In this document: positions 1 to 10,729 of the stretch, piece by piece
Layout of the letters: every line of letters starts with the position of its first letter
Numbering within the stretch: the first letter of the stretch is position 1
Source of the DNA: Flammulina velutipes
Taxonomy: Eukaryota > Basidiomycota > Agaricomycetes > Agaricales > Physalacriaceae
Direction: 5' to 3'
Length of the DNA: 64,000 bases
NCBI GenBank assembly: GCA_011800155.1
Contig: CM022368.1
Coordinates: forward strand, 1,116,001-1,180,000
Made by a program: the position numbers and the translations under genes
The notes under the pieces: model-generated
Told to the model about the DNA's origin: nothing
Seen by the model: the letters and a program-made list of their open reading frames with translations, nothing else
Databases searched by the model: none

Positions 1-2257
1 GCGGAAGCATGCTAAAGGCAAAGGCAAGCAAGTCGAGTTTGACGATCGCGTCCAACCGTTCACTCCCACGAAACGCAAATCCCGGGCTCCTGAACCTGTC
101 GCAGATGAGTCAGATTTGACAGAACTGGAGGAGCTGGAAGCCAGTATACGCACTCAACCTAGTCCTCGCAGACTTCGGAGCAAGGACAGACTTCAGGACC
201 ACGAGAGCGGGCATGAACAGGAATCCAGGCGTATCACTCCCATGCGGAAGGCGAAAGTCCGTATAAAGTCGCTCAAAGAATCCGACACGGACGAGACTAT
301 GGATGAAGAGGAGGCGAGCGATGGCGACAACGAAGATGAAGATGAAGTGGACGAACTCGTTACTCCACAGCTAATGCAACGGACCCCAATGCGACGCCGA
401 CTCCGTTCTGGGTCAAAGGAGCATGAGAGTGCGAGTGATGGTGACGACGAGGAAGAAGGCGAGGAAAACATAGCGGAAGAGGAAGAGGAAGATATAGCGG
501 AAGATGAAGCGGAAGATATAGCGGAAGAGGATGACGAAGAGGCGGAGGACGAGGATGACGAAGCTACTATCGCCGTTGAGCCAAGGCGCCTTCGCAATGG
601 GAAGATCGTAGGAGAGGATGACGATGCAGAAATGGATGCTGTCGAGGAGGAAGTCGGTGAAGATGAAGGCGTCGATGTAGAGTCTATAGATCTCGAGGTA
701 GAAGGCGACACCGAGGAGGAAGAGGAGGAGGAGGAGGAGGAGGAAGAGGCTGGTGACCAGACTATCGAAGATGATGAAGGTGAGCAAAGATATTCTGCCT
801 TCTTGCGCGCATACTGACATATTATAGTTGACTTAACCATTGCAACTACGAAGACGTTGGTGCGATTACGACGAGACGATCTCGTGCGCTTATGCGAAGC
901 TCGCGATCTCGAGCCCGCCGGAACCAAGCCACAGCTCGCAGAAGCTCTGTTGCAATGGCGTGATCAACAGGAACCATCCTCCCGTTCATCTACTGGTACT
1001 GTCCGCCCGCCTTCTACGGTCAAACGTGCCCGACGGCGATTGCGCAACAGCAAGGATACCACAGTCCCTCTCCTTCTTCGTTCCGACCATATGCAACCGG
1101 ACGAGCCTATGACGCCTCACGGCAAGGAATCACAAGAACCTGAATTAGAATTGGACTTGGGCAATTTGGGACTAGAGGACCGCGAAATCCCACCCGACAA
1201 ACTTCAAAAGCTAGAAAAGATTGGAAGTGGAGGCTTCAAGGATGTGTTTATTGGGAAATTCAAAGGTCGTAAGATCGCAATTTCTGAGTTCCGTGGGCAA
1301 CTTAGTTCCAGTACGTTGATGTTTCTTGACTCGCAGAAGTAAAGACTCACCTTGGGTTTAGTGGACATCAAAGAACTCAAACTTCTGGGAGGGTTTGACC
1401 ATCCTAACATTGTCCGTTTCGTAAGTGGATGTCCTTCGATTGTATTCACCATATTCACATGTTATTAGATCGGTGTTAGCATTCCAGAGAACACCAAGGA
1501 CGTCCCCGTCATGATTGTTAGCGAGCTTTGCTCAAATGGCGACCTGTTTGACTACATCCGCAACGTCAACCCACCCTCGCTCCACAAAGTGGTACGTTTC
1601 GACCCCTTGTCGCCCTCTCTCTACTAACCCTTATTTTTTTTAGCTCTTAATCATGCTCGATATTGCCCGTGGTGTGGAGTACCTCCATCTTCGCAAGCCC
1701 TCTGTGATCCACCGTGATTGCAAGTCATCGAATATCCTAATCACATCGAAAGGAACTGCTAAGATTGCTGACTTTGGACTGGCCAAGGTCAAGCAGTCGA
1801 CGCGATCTATGGTTCGAAGTCTAGTCGGTACAGTGAACTGGCAGGCTCCTGAGCTATGGCACGCACATCCGAAATACAATCATAAAGTGGATGTATTTTC
1901 GTGCGCCATGGTTTACTGGGAGATGCTACAATGGCATCAGCCAACGAAGAAGTTCCCTTGGGAGGTAAGTCTGTACTCTCTGACCTTCGGTCACGGTGAT
2001 TGATTGGTAATATAGGGAATGAACGAGCACGCTATTTATGAAATCGTTGGGACGAAACGACAACGGTGCGTCTTCCTATTTTATTCCCAAATGCAATCCA
2101 CTGATTTCTCGTTAGGCCATCGATTACGGGTCTCAAGAAACAGTGGTGCCCAGAAGTTGTCGCCCTAATGGAACGCATGTGGGCTCATGAACATGAACAT
2201 CGACCGACCATCTCTGAAGTGGTGGAGGAGCTTGAGGATTTGGTCAAACGGTATTGA
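1..2257 (+). CDS. SAP-domain protein kinase with acidic N-terminal region (5' partial)
   Basis: The reading frame is already open at base 1, so the true start lies upstream. The first visible exon is basic and then strongly acidic, with long Glu/Asp runs up to about 779. After an intron ending at 829 comes a SAP-like helix pair ([19 protein letters not shown]), a DNA/chromatin-binding module. A TKL-like kinase domain follows over about six exons: glycine loop [10 protein letters not shown], catalytic loop [11 protein letters not shown] in [11 protein letters not shown] in WQAPELW. It ends in [10 protein letters not shown] at 2257. The lysine of the usual VAIK motif is absent (KIAISEF). A lysine sits instead at the third glycine position of the loop (GSGGFK), the arrangement known from WNK kinases. 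Activity is therefore plausible despite the missing VAIK lysine. A nuclear or chromatin role is inferred from SAP plus acidic tract. Substrate unknown. Confidence 0.85.
714..750 (+). repeat. GAG/GAA trinucleotide tract encoding poly-Glu
   Basis: A near-pure GAG/GAA run inside the first visible exon of the kinase gene. It encodes an uninterrupted glutamate stretch and is a likely site of length variation between strains. Confidence 0.85.
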
Positions 2258-2510
2258 TATTCTTGGTGTGCCAAGTTGTGGCGCGGACACACAATCACTT
2301 ATATTTTAAACTCTGCAACGAAACATACTGGGTATTCGTGCGCATAACATTATTATTTGTAACATTTAGACCAGTGCATATCAATCGAGGGCCAACTTCG
2401 ACATTGAATGGATTTGATTATGGGATATGGTATGAAGGATAGTCCAAGATACAAGGTATGTACCATTAGTAGTGTCTGTGTCCATTCTAACAGGCTAAAT
2501 GCGACGAAGT

Positions 2511-3938
2511 CTACAACACCATCATGACAGCGGCGCCAGCGCCCACCAAAGCAGCTGCTCTGGACACCCAAGCCCTGTCGGCAGCATCTTCAGAGACAAT
2601 TGTGTTCGTGCCACTCGCACTGAACACCTTCACATAGTCAACTTCAAAGTACGCTGTGTCATATAGCGAGGGATCTTTGATAACATAGTCCGTGTAACAT
2701 GTCCCAGAGCATGTTTCCGAAAAGACGTTTGTTGCGCCAGCAAAGTCTGAAGGTGACGAAGTGAGATGTGTGCAAGATAAAGAGCGCAAGTATCCGTACC
2801 TCCACACAATGTGATGTCGAATATGAGGTTTTGAGCGCTGAAGAACTGGTCGATATTACAGCCCCCATTCGGCCAATTGGCGACTGGGGTGCCAAAGTCG
2901 CTCGTGTCTATCGAACTGGAGTTGCCAGAGATGCTTGTGGGGACAGAAGCTCGCGGGAAGAACCATATGCTGAAAGTTCTTCAGTAGCTGTGTGTATGGC
3001 TAACGGAACAGACGTACGAGATACCACTCTCCGCAAACTCCGTGACGAACACGCCACCGTTCGCTGCAGCGAATGCTTCACCGTAGGATTGCGTCGAGGG
3101 ATCCGTTACGACACATCCAGCATTATCGTCCGCTGAGAAATCGCAGTTGGTCGAGTTGATGAGAGTAGATGATTGGACCGGGTTCACTTGTGTGCAGCCC
3201 TCCGTTGTGTGGAGCGCCATCTGGTTCATCGTTACCATGTTGACACCCTCAAAAGTGTCAATTTCACTGTTATGTCAAAGATTAGCAGGGTTTTCGGGGC
3301 GTCCTCGGGCCTAAAATTACTCACCCACCAGTGGGCCATCCATCGGCCTGAGACCACCTGGTTGCGCGCGTCAATTTGAGCTGCTAAAATTAGTGCTGGG
3401 GCGTTGCTCACCAAGCAGGCCATACGGAACACTGAATTAAGATCAACACCGATAGTCACTGATTGTGGAATGAGAACATACTCCATAGGGAACATGGTAC
3501 ATATCCGCAATCCACAGACTCCCGACGTCGAACTTGTCATTAGAGTGAATGCGAACAGTAGAGCGTTTCTCATTGTATGCCACAGTAGATGTGTTGTCCA
3601 CCTTCATTATGGCACGGTTGGTGGTGCTGTCGACATATGCGAGTTTCAAGTCAGAGTTGGCGCCAATAAACCTGTGTCGCCGTCAACATCTAATAATAGA
3701 ATGACTGCGGCGAGGACGTACAACGCGTCCCCATTGGTGAGGTTGTCGACTGACGATTTTAGCAGTCAGCTTGACGGTTGGTGGTAAAATGAGGGAGCTT
3801 ACAGTGGTCATAAAATGTCCAATCGTCGAAGAAGCCCGAACCCGCGTATTCCTTGACCATATCATAGGACGTGGCTGCGGCAAATTCACAAGAAACGAGG
3901 GATAACGCTACCAGAGCTGCGATTCTGAGGGAAGACAT
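2511..3938 (-). CDS. Secreted GH16 beta-glucanase, probably GPI-anchored
   Basis: The start MSSLRIAALVALSLVS begins a clear signal peptide. The GH16 laminarinase-type fold follows across about six exons: SYDMVKEYAGSGFFDDW, then DNLTNGD, KLAYVD, ADMYHVPYG, and the catalytic motif GGEIDTFEG (ExDxxE: nucleophile and acid/base Glu flanking the Asp). Later segments NMVTMNQMALHT, NWPNGGCNIDQFF and FEVDYVKVF are typical of basidiomycete members acting on beta-1,3 or mixed beta-1,3/1,4-glucans. The C-terminus ends in a hydrophobic stretch (AALVGAGAAVMMVL) with no basic tail, as in GPI-anchor signals, so the protein may remain on the cell surface. Likely role: cell-wall remodelling or glucan degradation. 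Several introns were placed only by restoring the frame between conserved blocks. Confidence 0.88.
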
Positions 3939-3984
3939 TGTGGTGGTAGAAGAAAGAAAATTTGAGGTGAGGGTGATGAAGGTC

Positions 3985-3992
3985 CTTTTATA
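3985..3992 (-). promoter_or_regulatory. TATA box of the GH16 gene
   Basis: TATAAAAG on the minus strand, about 47 bp upstream of the GH16 start codon at 3938. Confidence 0.6.
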
Positions 3993-4340
3993 ACTGAATG
4001 CTTCGGAAAATAAAAGTGGCTGTAGCCGAAGGACCGCCTCCACTGGTGTGGGAGACTCCACGTGCTGAGCGCGTTCTCAGTTGGTGCCACTGCGGGCGTC
4101 AATGTTAGATCGTTGTGTTTACAATTGATTTATAAGAGAACAAGAGCACTAGCAAAACGTCAGAGAGAGGAGGAAGGACTACAGAATACGCACGGAAGAG
4201 AAGAACCTTTCATGAAAAAAGCGGTAGGACGCACTCGCAGTCACAGCGCAGGCGCAGCCATACGAAATTCGAGATTCGAGAACGGGTAAGATATCGTGCG
4301 TGGAAAACCAATGAATTAGAGCAAGAGTAACTGTAGGAGT
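3993..4340. other. Intergenic region between GH16 and PNO1
   Basis: Upstream region of the GH16 gene and 3' flank of PNO1. The open frames here lack family similarity and plausible composition. No gene seen. Confidence 0.5.
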
Positions 4341-5345
4341 CTACAGAGCGCGCTGTTTCATCCTGCTGCTTACCGTCCTGAGGCCTGCATACACCTTGCC
4401 CGGCGGTGACCCGAGGATAAGAGATACGATTGCGTCTCGAGCTACTTTGATGTTTTGGAACGAGCCCATGATGTGTATCTTGCTATAATTCGATGAGAAA
4501 CGGCACAGAATGACCGAGCGTTAAACGTACGTATCTGCAAGGACGATCCGCGTCCTGCTGGCATTTTCGATAGTGAATTTTGTTTTGCCATCTTGACCAG
4601 CTATGCGACCTAAAGAAGGCATTAATGCATGAAGAAAATGTTGTGAAAACCAGCTAACCGATCGCGCGCGATAGATGATCACCGTGAAGTGTTTTGACAT
4701 CCTTGATCTCGAAAGAGTCGAGATAAAGGTCATCCAGACGGAGAAGGGCGATGGCATCCTGTACACACGTTCATAACGAGGAACAGTCCCAGAGGATAAA
4801 AACGTACATTGACGTCAAATCCGAGCGCAAACGCCTTGACAAAATCTGCACCCTTTTGTAGAGCACCAATGTCTTTTGTAGCTTTCGAAGTCTGGGGAAA
4901 TCATGAGTTATGTATGCATTATTGATTTGTTTATACGCACCCTAGCTTCAACACATTTCCGCTGCACGTTCATTCGGACTTGGAGATGCAGGATCTCAGT
5001 GAGTGGTCCGAATATGTTGATCCAGTCCTTTTTGAGGGGGGTCATTCGATGTGGCGGTATTGGTATCCGCCTCGTTTCTGATTTAAGTGTAGTTTTGTCG
5101 GCATTGGCAGGGAGAGGCGCAAATGTAGGTGCAGCCGTCGGTTGGGCAATCGTGGTGGACTCGATGTCTATCATGAGCTCGTCGTCGCCGTCCTGCGCTT
5201 CGGCGGTAGCGTCCATGTCCTGATCATTGTCGACGCTGTTTGCCTGTGGCTTTGCTGCGCCAGTTTTCCTGGCGACTCTTCTGCGATTCTTTTTAACACT
5301 GGCATCTGAGGCGCTTGTCGACGGAGCGGGCTGGATAGCGACCAT
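4341..5345 (-). CDS. PNO1: Pre-rRNA-processing KH protein Pno1/Dim2
   Basis: Eukaryotic Pno1 recruits the dimethyltransferase Dim1 and acts in 40S ribosome maturation in nucleolus and cytoplasm. The protein has a low-complexity Ala/Lys/Asp N-terminus, then the family signature [17 protein letters not shown]. Later exons read [14 protein letters not shown] (or close to it), [40 protein letters not shown] and [12 protein letters not shown], which are the conserved KH-like blocks in the right order. The end is SSRMKQRAL followed by a stop at 4341. It is split by about four introns. The start at 5345 faces the start of the DUF3835 gene 83 bp away, so the two probably share a promoter. The GxxG-like loop reads GRIAGQDGK; most relatives have AGKGGK, a mild deviation. 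Confidence 0.92.
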
Positions 5346-5428
5346 TTTTACTTTTTTGAGATGATGATGAGCGAAAAACAGAAAGTTGTTTGGCGGCGAT
5401 CGGATTGCGAAACTTTGTTCCTCCTGCC
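5346..5428. promoter_or_regulatory. Bidirectional promoter, PNO1 / DUF3835 gene
   Basis: Only 83 bp separate the two divergent start codons. No TATA box is visible, as is usual for housekeeping pairs. Confidence 0.5.
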
Positions 5429-7364
5429 ATGGCTCAGACTACCAACCTCTCTGAAGGCGGGGCTGAAGGTCAGTAACACTATACAACCATTCATACATGA
5501 CAACTAAATATTATCCGCAGCATTTCGTGCTCTTCTAACCTCAGTAGCCCCAGGCGCCGATGAAAACCTATCTCCAGAGGCCATCCAACGCCTTGCCGAG
5601 AAATTCACTTCCCTCGTTGGAGGCCAGGCCGATGCTCAAGGTATTATGAACGCTCAACAAGGGGGTGAGGTATGCTCCTATTGGGAGCCCACAACAGTAA
5701 CTCATGAATAAAGCAGCTTAACGAAGAGGGATTGCCCATCATCGATATCAATGAACAAGTCACAGAGGAATCGCTGCCCATAGAGGAACCGGACGTAAAA
5801 CCTCTAGCTGCGCTGTCCCCTGGAGAGCTCGAAGCACGTAGGCGCGAACGAGAGCGGATACTGGACTTGCTTGAAGCTGAGGAGGAAGAAATGGAAAGAA
5901 AGGAAAGAGAGACCGCCGCGCAACAACGGAAAACAGCTCTCGAAACTCGTCGCGAATTGGAGCGCAAAGAGGCAGATCGCCTTGCTGCCCACAAAGCAAT
6001 GCAGAAGAAAATGGGAAAAGCCTTACTCAAGGGCATCCAGTCCGACCCGCCAAAAGCTCAGAGCTCTTCTACCCCGCCCCCGCCTCCGCCGGTCGGACCA
6101 AAGAAGAGCGTCGCGTTTGCCGGTGAAGCTAATGTGCCCGGCATCAAATCTACAATGGCTTCTGCAGAATGGGGTGATATCTCCCCAGCCCGACTATCTT
6201 CACAAGCTACGCATCCCACCCTAATTTCCCAACTCAAAACCGATGAAACGCTTCCGATGAAGATGGATGTTGTCGAACGCGTACCTGCCGCTCCCAAATC
6301 ACCTTCTCTCACTCCGCAAGCCTATGTGGATTCAGACGATGAATCAGAACCTCCGGCCTCAGACGAGGATGAGGACGAAGAGCCTCTGTCTGATGACGAC
6401 CTTGAAGATGGGACCGACATGGACTATGCGCACCACCAGCGTGAGATTGCTATGGAATATCATCGCAGAAAAGCTACCATAGGACAAGATGTTGCGCAAA
6501 CCATGAAGTCACACTCCCACGATGAGGTAACTTTCAATCGCCGTATGCTTTAATGCGATACTTAATGAGCAACAGGATATACCAATACCTTCGACACGAA
6601 CATCTCTATCTCGATTCAAATCGGAAAGACTTGCTTCTTCTTACAACACGCTCTCTCCAGGATCCTCTCAGTCACTTGGAAGTGCGGCGGTTCTCCCAGC
6701 CTCTGGCGCGGAAACTATTCGAAATGCCATCAAAATGGGCAAGCTGGAGGAAGACCATCTTGTAGCAGCCGAAGGGAGCGACGGGAGCGACGGGGAACTG
6801 CAAGAAGTTCTTGAGCTCATCAAGAAAGGCGAAGTGTATAATGCTGGCCCTTACGGGTATGCAGTACCTGTCACTCCGGCCGAGAAGAAAGATTCGACAG
6901 CACCTTCGACCTCGAAACTGGGAGTTATCCCGCCTCTCCCTGCCAAACCCAAGACGTCTAAATTTAAAGCCTCTCGACCGCCTGGCAGCAGACCTCCCCA
7001 GACGCCTATAAGCGAATCGACGACACCAGTCAACTCCACTGGGCGTTCATCGCCAAAGGAGCCCTTCCGACAGCTTCCCCCGGGTTTCGACGCGTCCGTC
7101 GTTCCTATCGGTGACCCAATGTCAATGATAGTCGAGTCTCCTTCATTCCCCGTACAGAAGACACAGCAATCAAAGGCATCGAATGTCATGTCGCCGACAG
7201 TGCGGGAGCGGGAGCGGGAGAGCTCACGGCCAAGCAAGCCGCCTATGGTCATGAGCGCGGGCGTTAAAGAAAGGCTTGTTTCTTCTGCACAGGTGGGCAT
7301 AGTAGGGTCTACCGAGGTATCACCAGCAAAGGTGTCGAGATTTAAATTAGCGAGGACTCAGTAG
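5429..7364 (+). CDS. DUF3835 (URI/Bud27 C-terminal-like) protein
   Basis: The start MAQTTNLSEGGAEA lies at 5429, with introns after it, near 5669-5716 and near 6526-6575. The order is: a short helical N-terminus, a long charged coiled coil (about EARRRERERILDLLEAEEE), a proline run, KKSVAFAGE, an acidic block, and a Ser/Pro-rich tail. The C-terminal block MVMSAGVKERLVS followed by VSRFKLARTQ resembles the DUF3835 region found at the end of unconventional prefoldin RPB5 interactors (URI/Bud27), which help assemble RNA polymerases. The N-terminal prefoldin domain expected of URI was not found, so this may be a shortened relative or a separate family. Function uncertain. Confidence 0.72.
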
Positions 7365-7570
7365 TCTCCCAAACTCTGAGACTGCTTCACTTGATTTTCA
7401 GATCATCGTAAGTACGAGACCTTGCCTCATTACACGATCCTATGTTGTCCGACATGCGAGAGACAGAATAGTGTAGTAAATGGATAACATCATAAATTAC
7501 TACAGAGTATATGTACACATCGATGAGGGGAGATATTGTAAAATGTGTCGCCCATCAAATCCTCCATCGC

Positions 7571-9197
7571 TCATGCAATCGTAGCGTTGTTGAAGATCAA
7601 CAAGTTCGGGCTGTCTTTGCCAACATCCGACAGCAATCCATCACTCGCCAGTCCGAGGAGTGCCGCCTTCAACTGGGTGGTGCTCAAAGTCTTCGGCTTG
7701 CCGGGAGTAGGAGCTGTGGCGGCAACAAACTCAGGCGAGGGAAGGAAGGAGGTGATGAAGCGTGGGAGGACAGCGTGGGCCATGGCGTACAACGAGAAAG
7801 GAGATTGGAGCTCGTTAAAGATGAGGCTGGGGAAGTCTTTGGAAAGGCTAGGGTCAAAGGTAGCGTGTGGGTATACGGAGAGTAGGTATGCAAGCAGGCC
7901 AGCGACGTGAGGGGAAGCCATGGAAGTACCGGAGAGAGTGGCAACAGCGTGCGGGCTACCCTTGTACGTGGACTGGATTTGCAGACCAGGACCGAAAACA
8001 TCCACACATTTGCCGAAGTTGGAGAAATATGCGCGGTCATCGCCAAGGGTGGAAGCACCGACAGTGACAGCCTTCTCGGCGGCGGCAGGAGAGTAGTCGC
8101 AAGCGTCCTTGTTATCGTTACCTAAATGCGAAGTTAGTTGTGTTATCTAAGCGATAGTCGGTAATTACTGACCGGCGGCAACAGCGAAGTGAAGACCACT
8201 GTCGACAGCACGGTTGACAGCGACGTCAAGGGTAGGCGATTTACCACCACCAAGCGACATATTAGCGACAGAACCCTTATGGCTGGTCTTGCCAGTGGCC
8301 TTGAATTCCGCCTCCGCAAGCTCTGCCTTCTTCTTCGCAGCCGTGGCAGCAAAGGTCACTCCAGCGACGACATCCGACATGGAGCCACTACCGTTGGAAC
8401 CCAGGACCTTGACAGCAATCACGTTTGCACCCTTGGCGACACCGTACTTCGACCCTGCGATGGTGCCAGCACAGTGAGAGCCATGACCGTTGCCGTCCTC
8501 GTCGACGTCATTCTGAGGGATAGTCTTGCCCCATGAAGCACGACCTTCAAAGTCAACATGCTCGATGTTGATACCAGTGTCGACCACGTATACGTCAACG
8601 CCTTCGCCAGCGAGATGGACATGCTCGTACTTGGTGAAAGTGCCAAAGGTGAGTTTGGGGCGATGGCTGACGCGAGCGAGACCCTACGATAACAATGGTC
8701 AGTCAGAGGAGATAGCACACGACCGGGTGACTCACCCAAGGGGCACCCTTCTGGGTATCAATGTCTGACATGGTCGACACTTCATGAACCTGGTACTCTG
8801 TCGTCTTCACAATCTGGTCGCGTTCGATGTACTCGACTTCGGGGAGCTGCCTGAGACGCTCAATGACGCTCGACGAGAACTTGCCAGCATAGCCATTGAT
8901 GTGGTCGTAGACGTGCCTCAGGCCGGCAAAGTCATCACCCATGAGTGGGTTCTCGCTGTGTGCTAGCTGGAGCAAGTTGAAATGGTTGGCCTTGAGAGAA
9001 GGCGGGAGGTCATCCTTGAGCATGACGATATACGAGTCGTTGAGAGTACCATGGACATGGTGGTCTTCGAGGAGAGGTGCAAGCTGCTTCAACGACGAGC
9101 GGACCGTCGAGGGCGAGTTAGGGAACGTGGATACTGGTGTTGCCAGCGCTGCCGCAGACAGCGACAAGGCGATAAGTGAAGTTAAGATGGGCGACAT
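7571..9197 (-). CDS. Secreted subtilisin-like serine protease (S8, proteinase K type)
   Basis: MSPILTSLIALSLSAAALA is a signal peptide. It is followed by an inhibitor-I9-like propeptide (SYIVMLKDDLPPSL ... VEYIERDQIV). The catalytic triad is intact: Asp in VYVVDTGIN, His in NGHGSHCAGTIAG, Ser in SGTSMASPHVAG, with oxyanion Asn in HFAVAAGND. The arrangement matches cerevisin or proteinase-K-type proteases, either secreted or vacuolar. At least two introns interrupt it (near 8120-8170 and 8680-8735). The C-terminus is extended by roughly 90 residues beyond the Ser motif and contains a Pro/Thr-rich stretch, as in basidiomycete relatives. Confidence 0.93.
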
Positions 9198-9745
9198 GAT
9201 GGTGTAGAGGAGAGGATGAGCAGAGAGCAGCCGGATGATAACACGGATGCATGTTGTGACGTGTTTGCCTTGGGCTTCCGCAGCAGTATGACCACTCACT
9301 CTTAATTTGGGTGACGCGCGTCCTCGTCGCGTACCAGTGCACGCTGGAAAATCGAGGTGGCGTTGCAAGCTCAGAGATACGTGATTCTGTGTGCCTTCCA
9401 TCCCATACCTCGCTACATCAACAGAGATACAGAAGCATGCCCACACTCGTGCCGTAAGCTATCAGTACGTATCAAAGACACTCCTTCCTTACTGACTACA
9501 GCTATGAGATACATCGCCTCAAGCTTGTCGTAAACTTATCAATTGAACATCCCATGCATCGCCACACTTGCCAAATGGCATTCTCCGTGTCTGAGCGCCG
9601 TCACCCGGTGTTTCTCCCGCATTCAATTCCAACATGAATGTTCACCGCCCTCGGCGATGTTTATCATCCGTAATCATCGACGTTGAGACATCCCTTCTTC
9701 AAACATACTTCGAGGGTCTTTGCTTGCATCCCACTACTGGTCTCA
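9198..9745. other. Intergenic region between protease and EthD gene
   Basis: Divergent upstream region shared by the protease and the EthD gene. No conserved frame, TATA box or repeat recognised. Confidence 0.5.
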
Positions 9746-10255
9746 ATGCCCCCACCGTCGCCCACGTTGAACCTGAACTCGAGCAAGTCGAAGCGCGCAA
9801 GAATGCTCGTTCTCGTGAAACGAAAAGCTGGCTTGTCGAAAGAAGATTTCTACAAGCACTGGTCAGAGGTCCACGCACCAATGATGTTGAAAATCGTTGG
9901 TCAAGCAAAGGCGCCGTTAAAGTATCATCAAGTCAGTACCCAACGTCGTACGTAGGTCTGGCGTTACTGAGCTTCACTAGATGCACATTGACATCGAGAC
10001 CAATGAGCTCTTGACTTGGATGGGAAGAGAAACAACAGAATGGGATGGTGTGGCGTTGTATGAGGCAGAAACCTTTGGAAATATCTTTGCGGTCAGTCCT
10101 TGCACAGATGTTCGTTCACGAGAACTTGACAGAGATGGTAGATTTTCCAAGATGAACAAGTCTTAGTGGCAGGTGCAGCAGACGAAGAGCTGTTTATGGA
10201 TCGGTCCAAAACGCAGCTCATACCACTCAACTTTATACCATTCCTCGACAAGTGA
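9746..10255 (+). CDS. Small EthD-domain protein
   Basis: EthD proteins are small dimeric alpha+beta-barrel (ferredoxin-like) proteins of varied or unknown function. The first exon reads RARMLVLVKRKAGLS, then the signature FYKHWSEVHAPM. After an intron ending at 9980 comes HIDIETNELLTWMG, and EWDGVALYEAETFGNIFA. A second intron, ending near 10142, restores the last exon FQDEQVLVAGAADEELF ending in NFIPFLDK. Only this acceptor keeps the typical EthD ending (a Phe-x-Asp-Glu block then a Phe-Met-Asp-Arg-Ser block) open. The first ATG of the conserved part is at 9746; an in-frame ATG at 9683 is also possible. Substrate unknown. Confidence 0.75.
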
Positions 10256-10692
10256 TAACACCCAACGTTGCATGGCTTGCTTGGCAGGTAGCATTTTTAA
10301 TTGGCCGGGCCGAGCGGCGGATGGGAGCGCTTTCGGGTAGGCGAGTGTAGGCTGGAGAGATCGCCTGAAGACCACTGGCATCCTCTGGCACCCCCATGGC
10401 CCTACATATCATTGGACCAGGAACGGCACGCGATGAAAATACTCAGTGTGTTTATTTATATTCATTCTGAAAGTCACTATGCGAAGAAATCAGGAAGCAT
10501 GAAACGATGACGAGTTAGCGCCACATGATTTCCTCTCACCATCAAGCCCAAGAAGGTCATGCCCGTTCTATTTCCGACTTCTGCTCTTTCGTAGGAAGCC
10601 ACCCCCGCCCAACGGTCCGCGGTCCGTCAAGGGCGTTGATCACAAGTTGCGCTGGGTCTTCGCACCATATGACCTCGTAATTATCCAGGAAG
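10256..10692. other. Intergenic region upstream of GH43 gene
   Basis: No gene seen. It holds the 3' flank of the EthD gene and the upstream region of the GH43 gene. Confidence 0.5.
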
Positions 10693-10699
10693 TATAAAG
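10693..10699 (+). promoter_or_regulatory. TATA box of the GH43 gene
   Basis: TATAAAG lies 31 bp before the start codon at 10730, implying a very short leader or a slightly downstream transcription start. Confidence 0.5.
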
Positions 10700-10729
10700 T
10701 CGCGATGCTTCCAATGTTAAGCTCAAACC

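Noticed and set aside
193..927. Long Ser-rich open frame on the minus strand opposite the acidic exon
   Set aside because: It is the mirror of GAG/GAA repeats (antisense gives Ser codons) and contains no domain.
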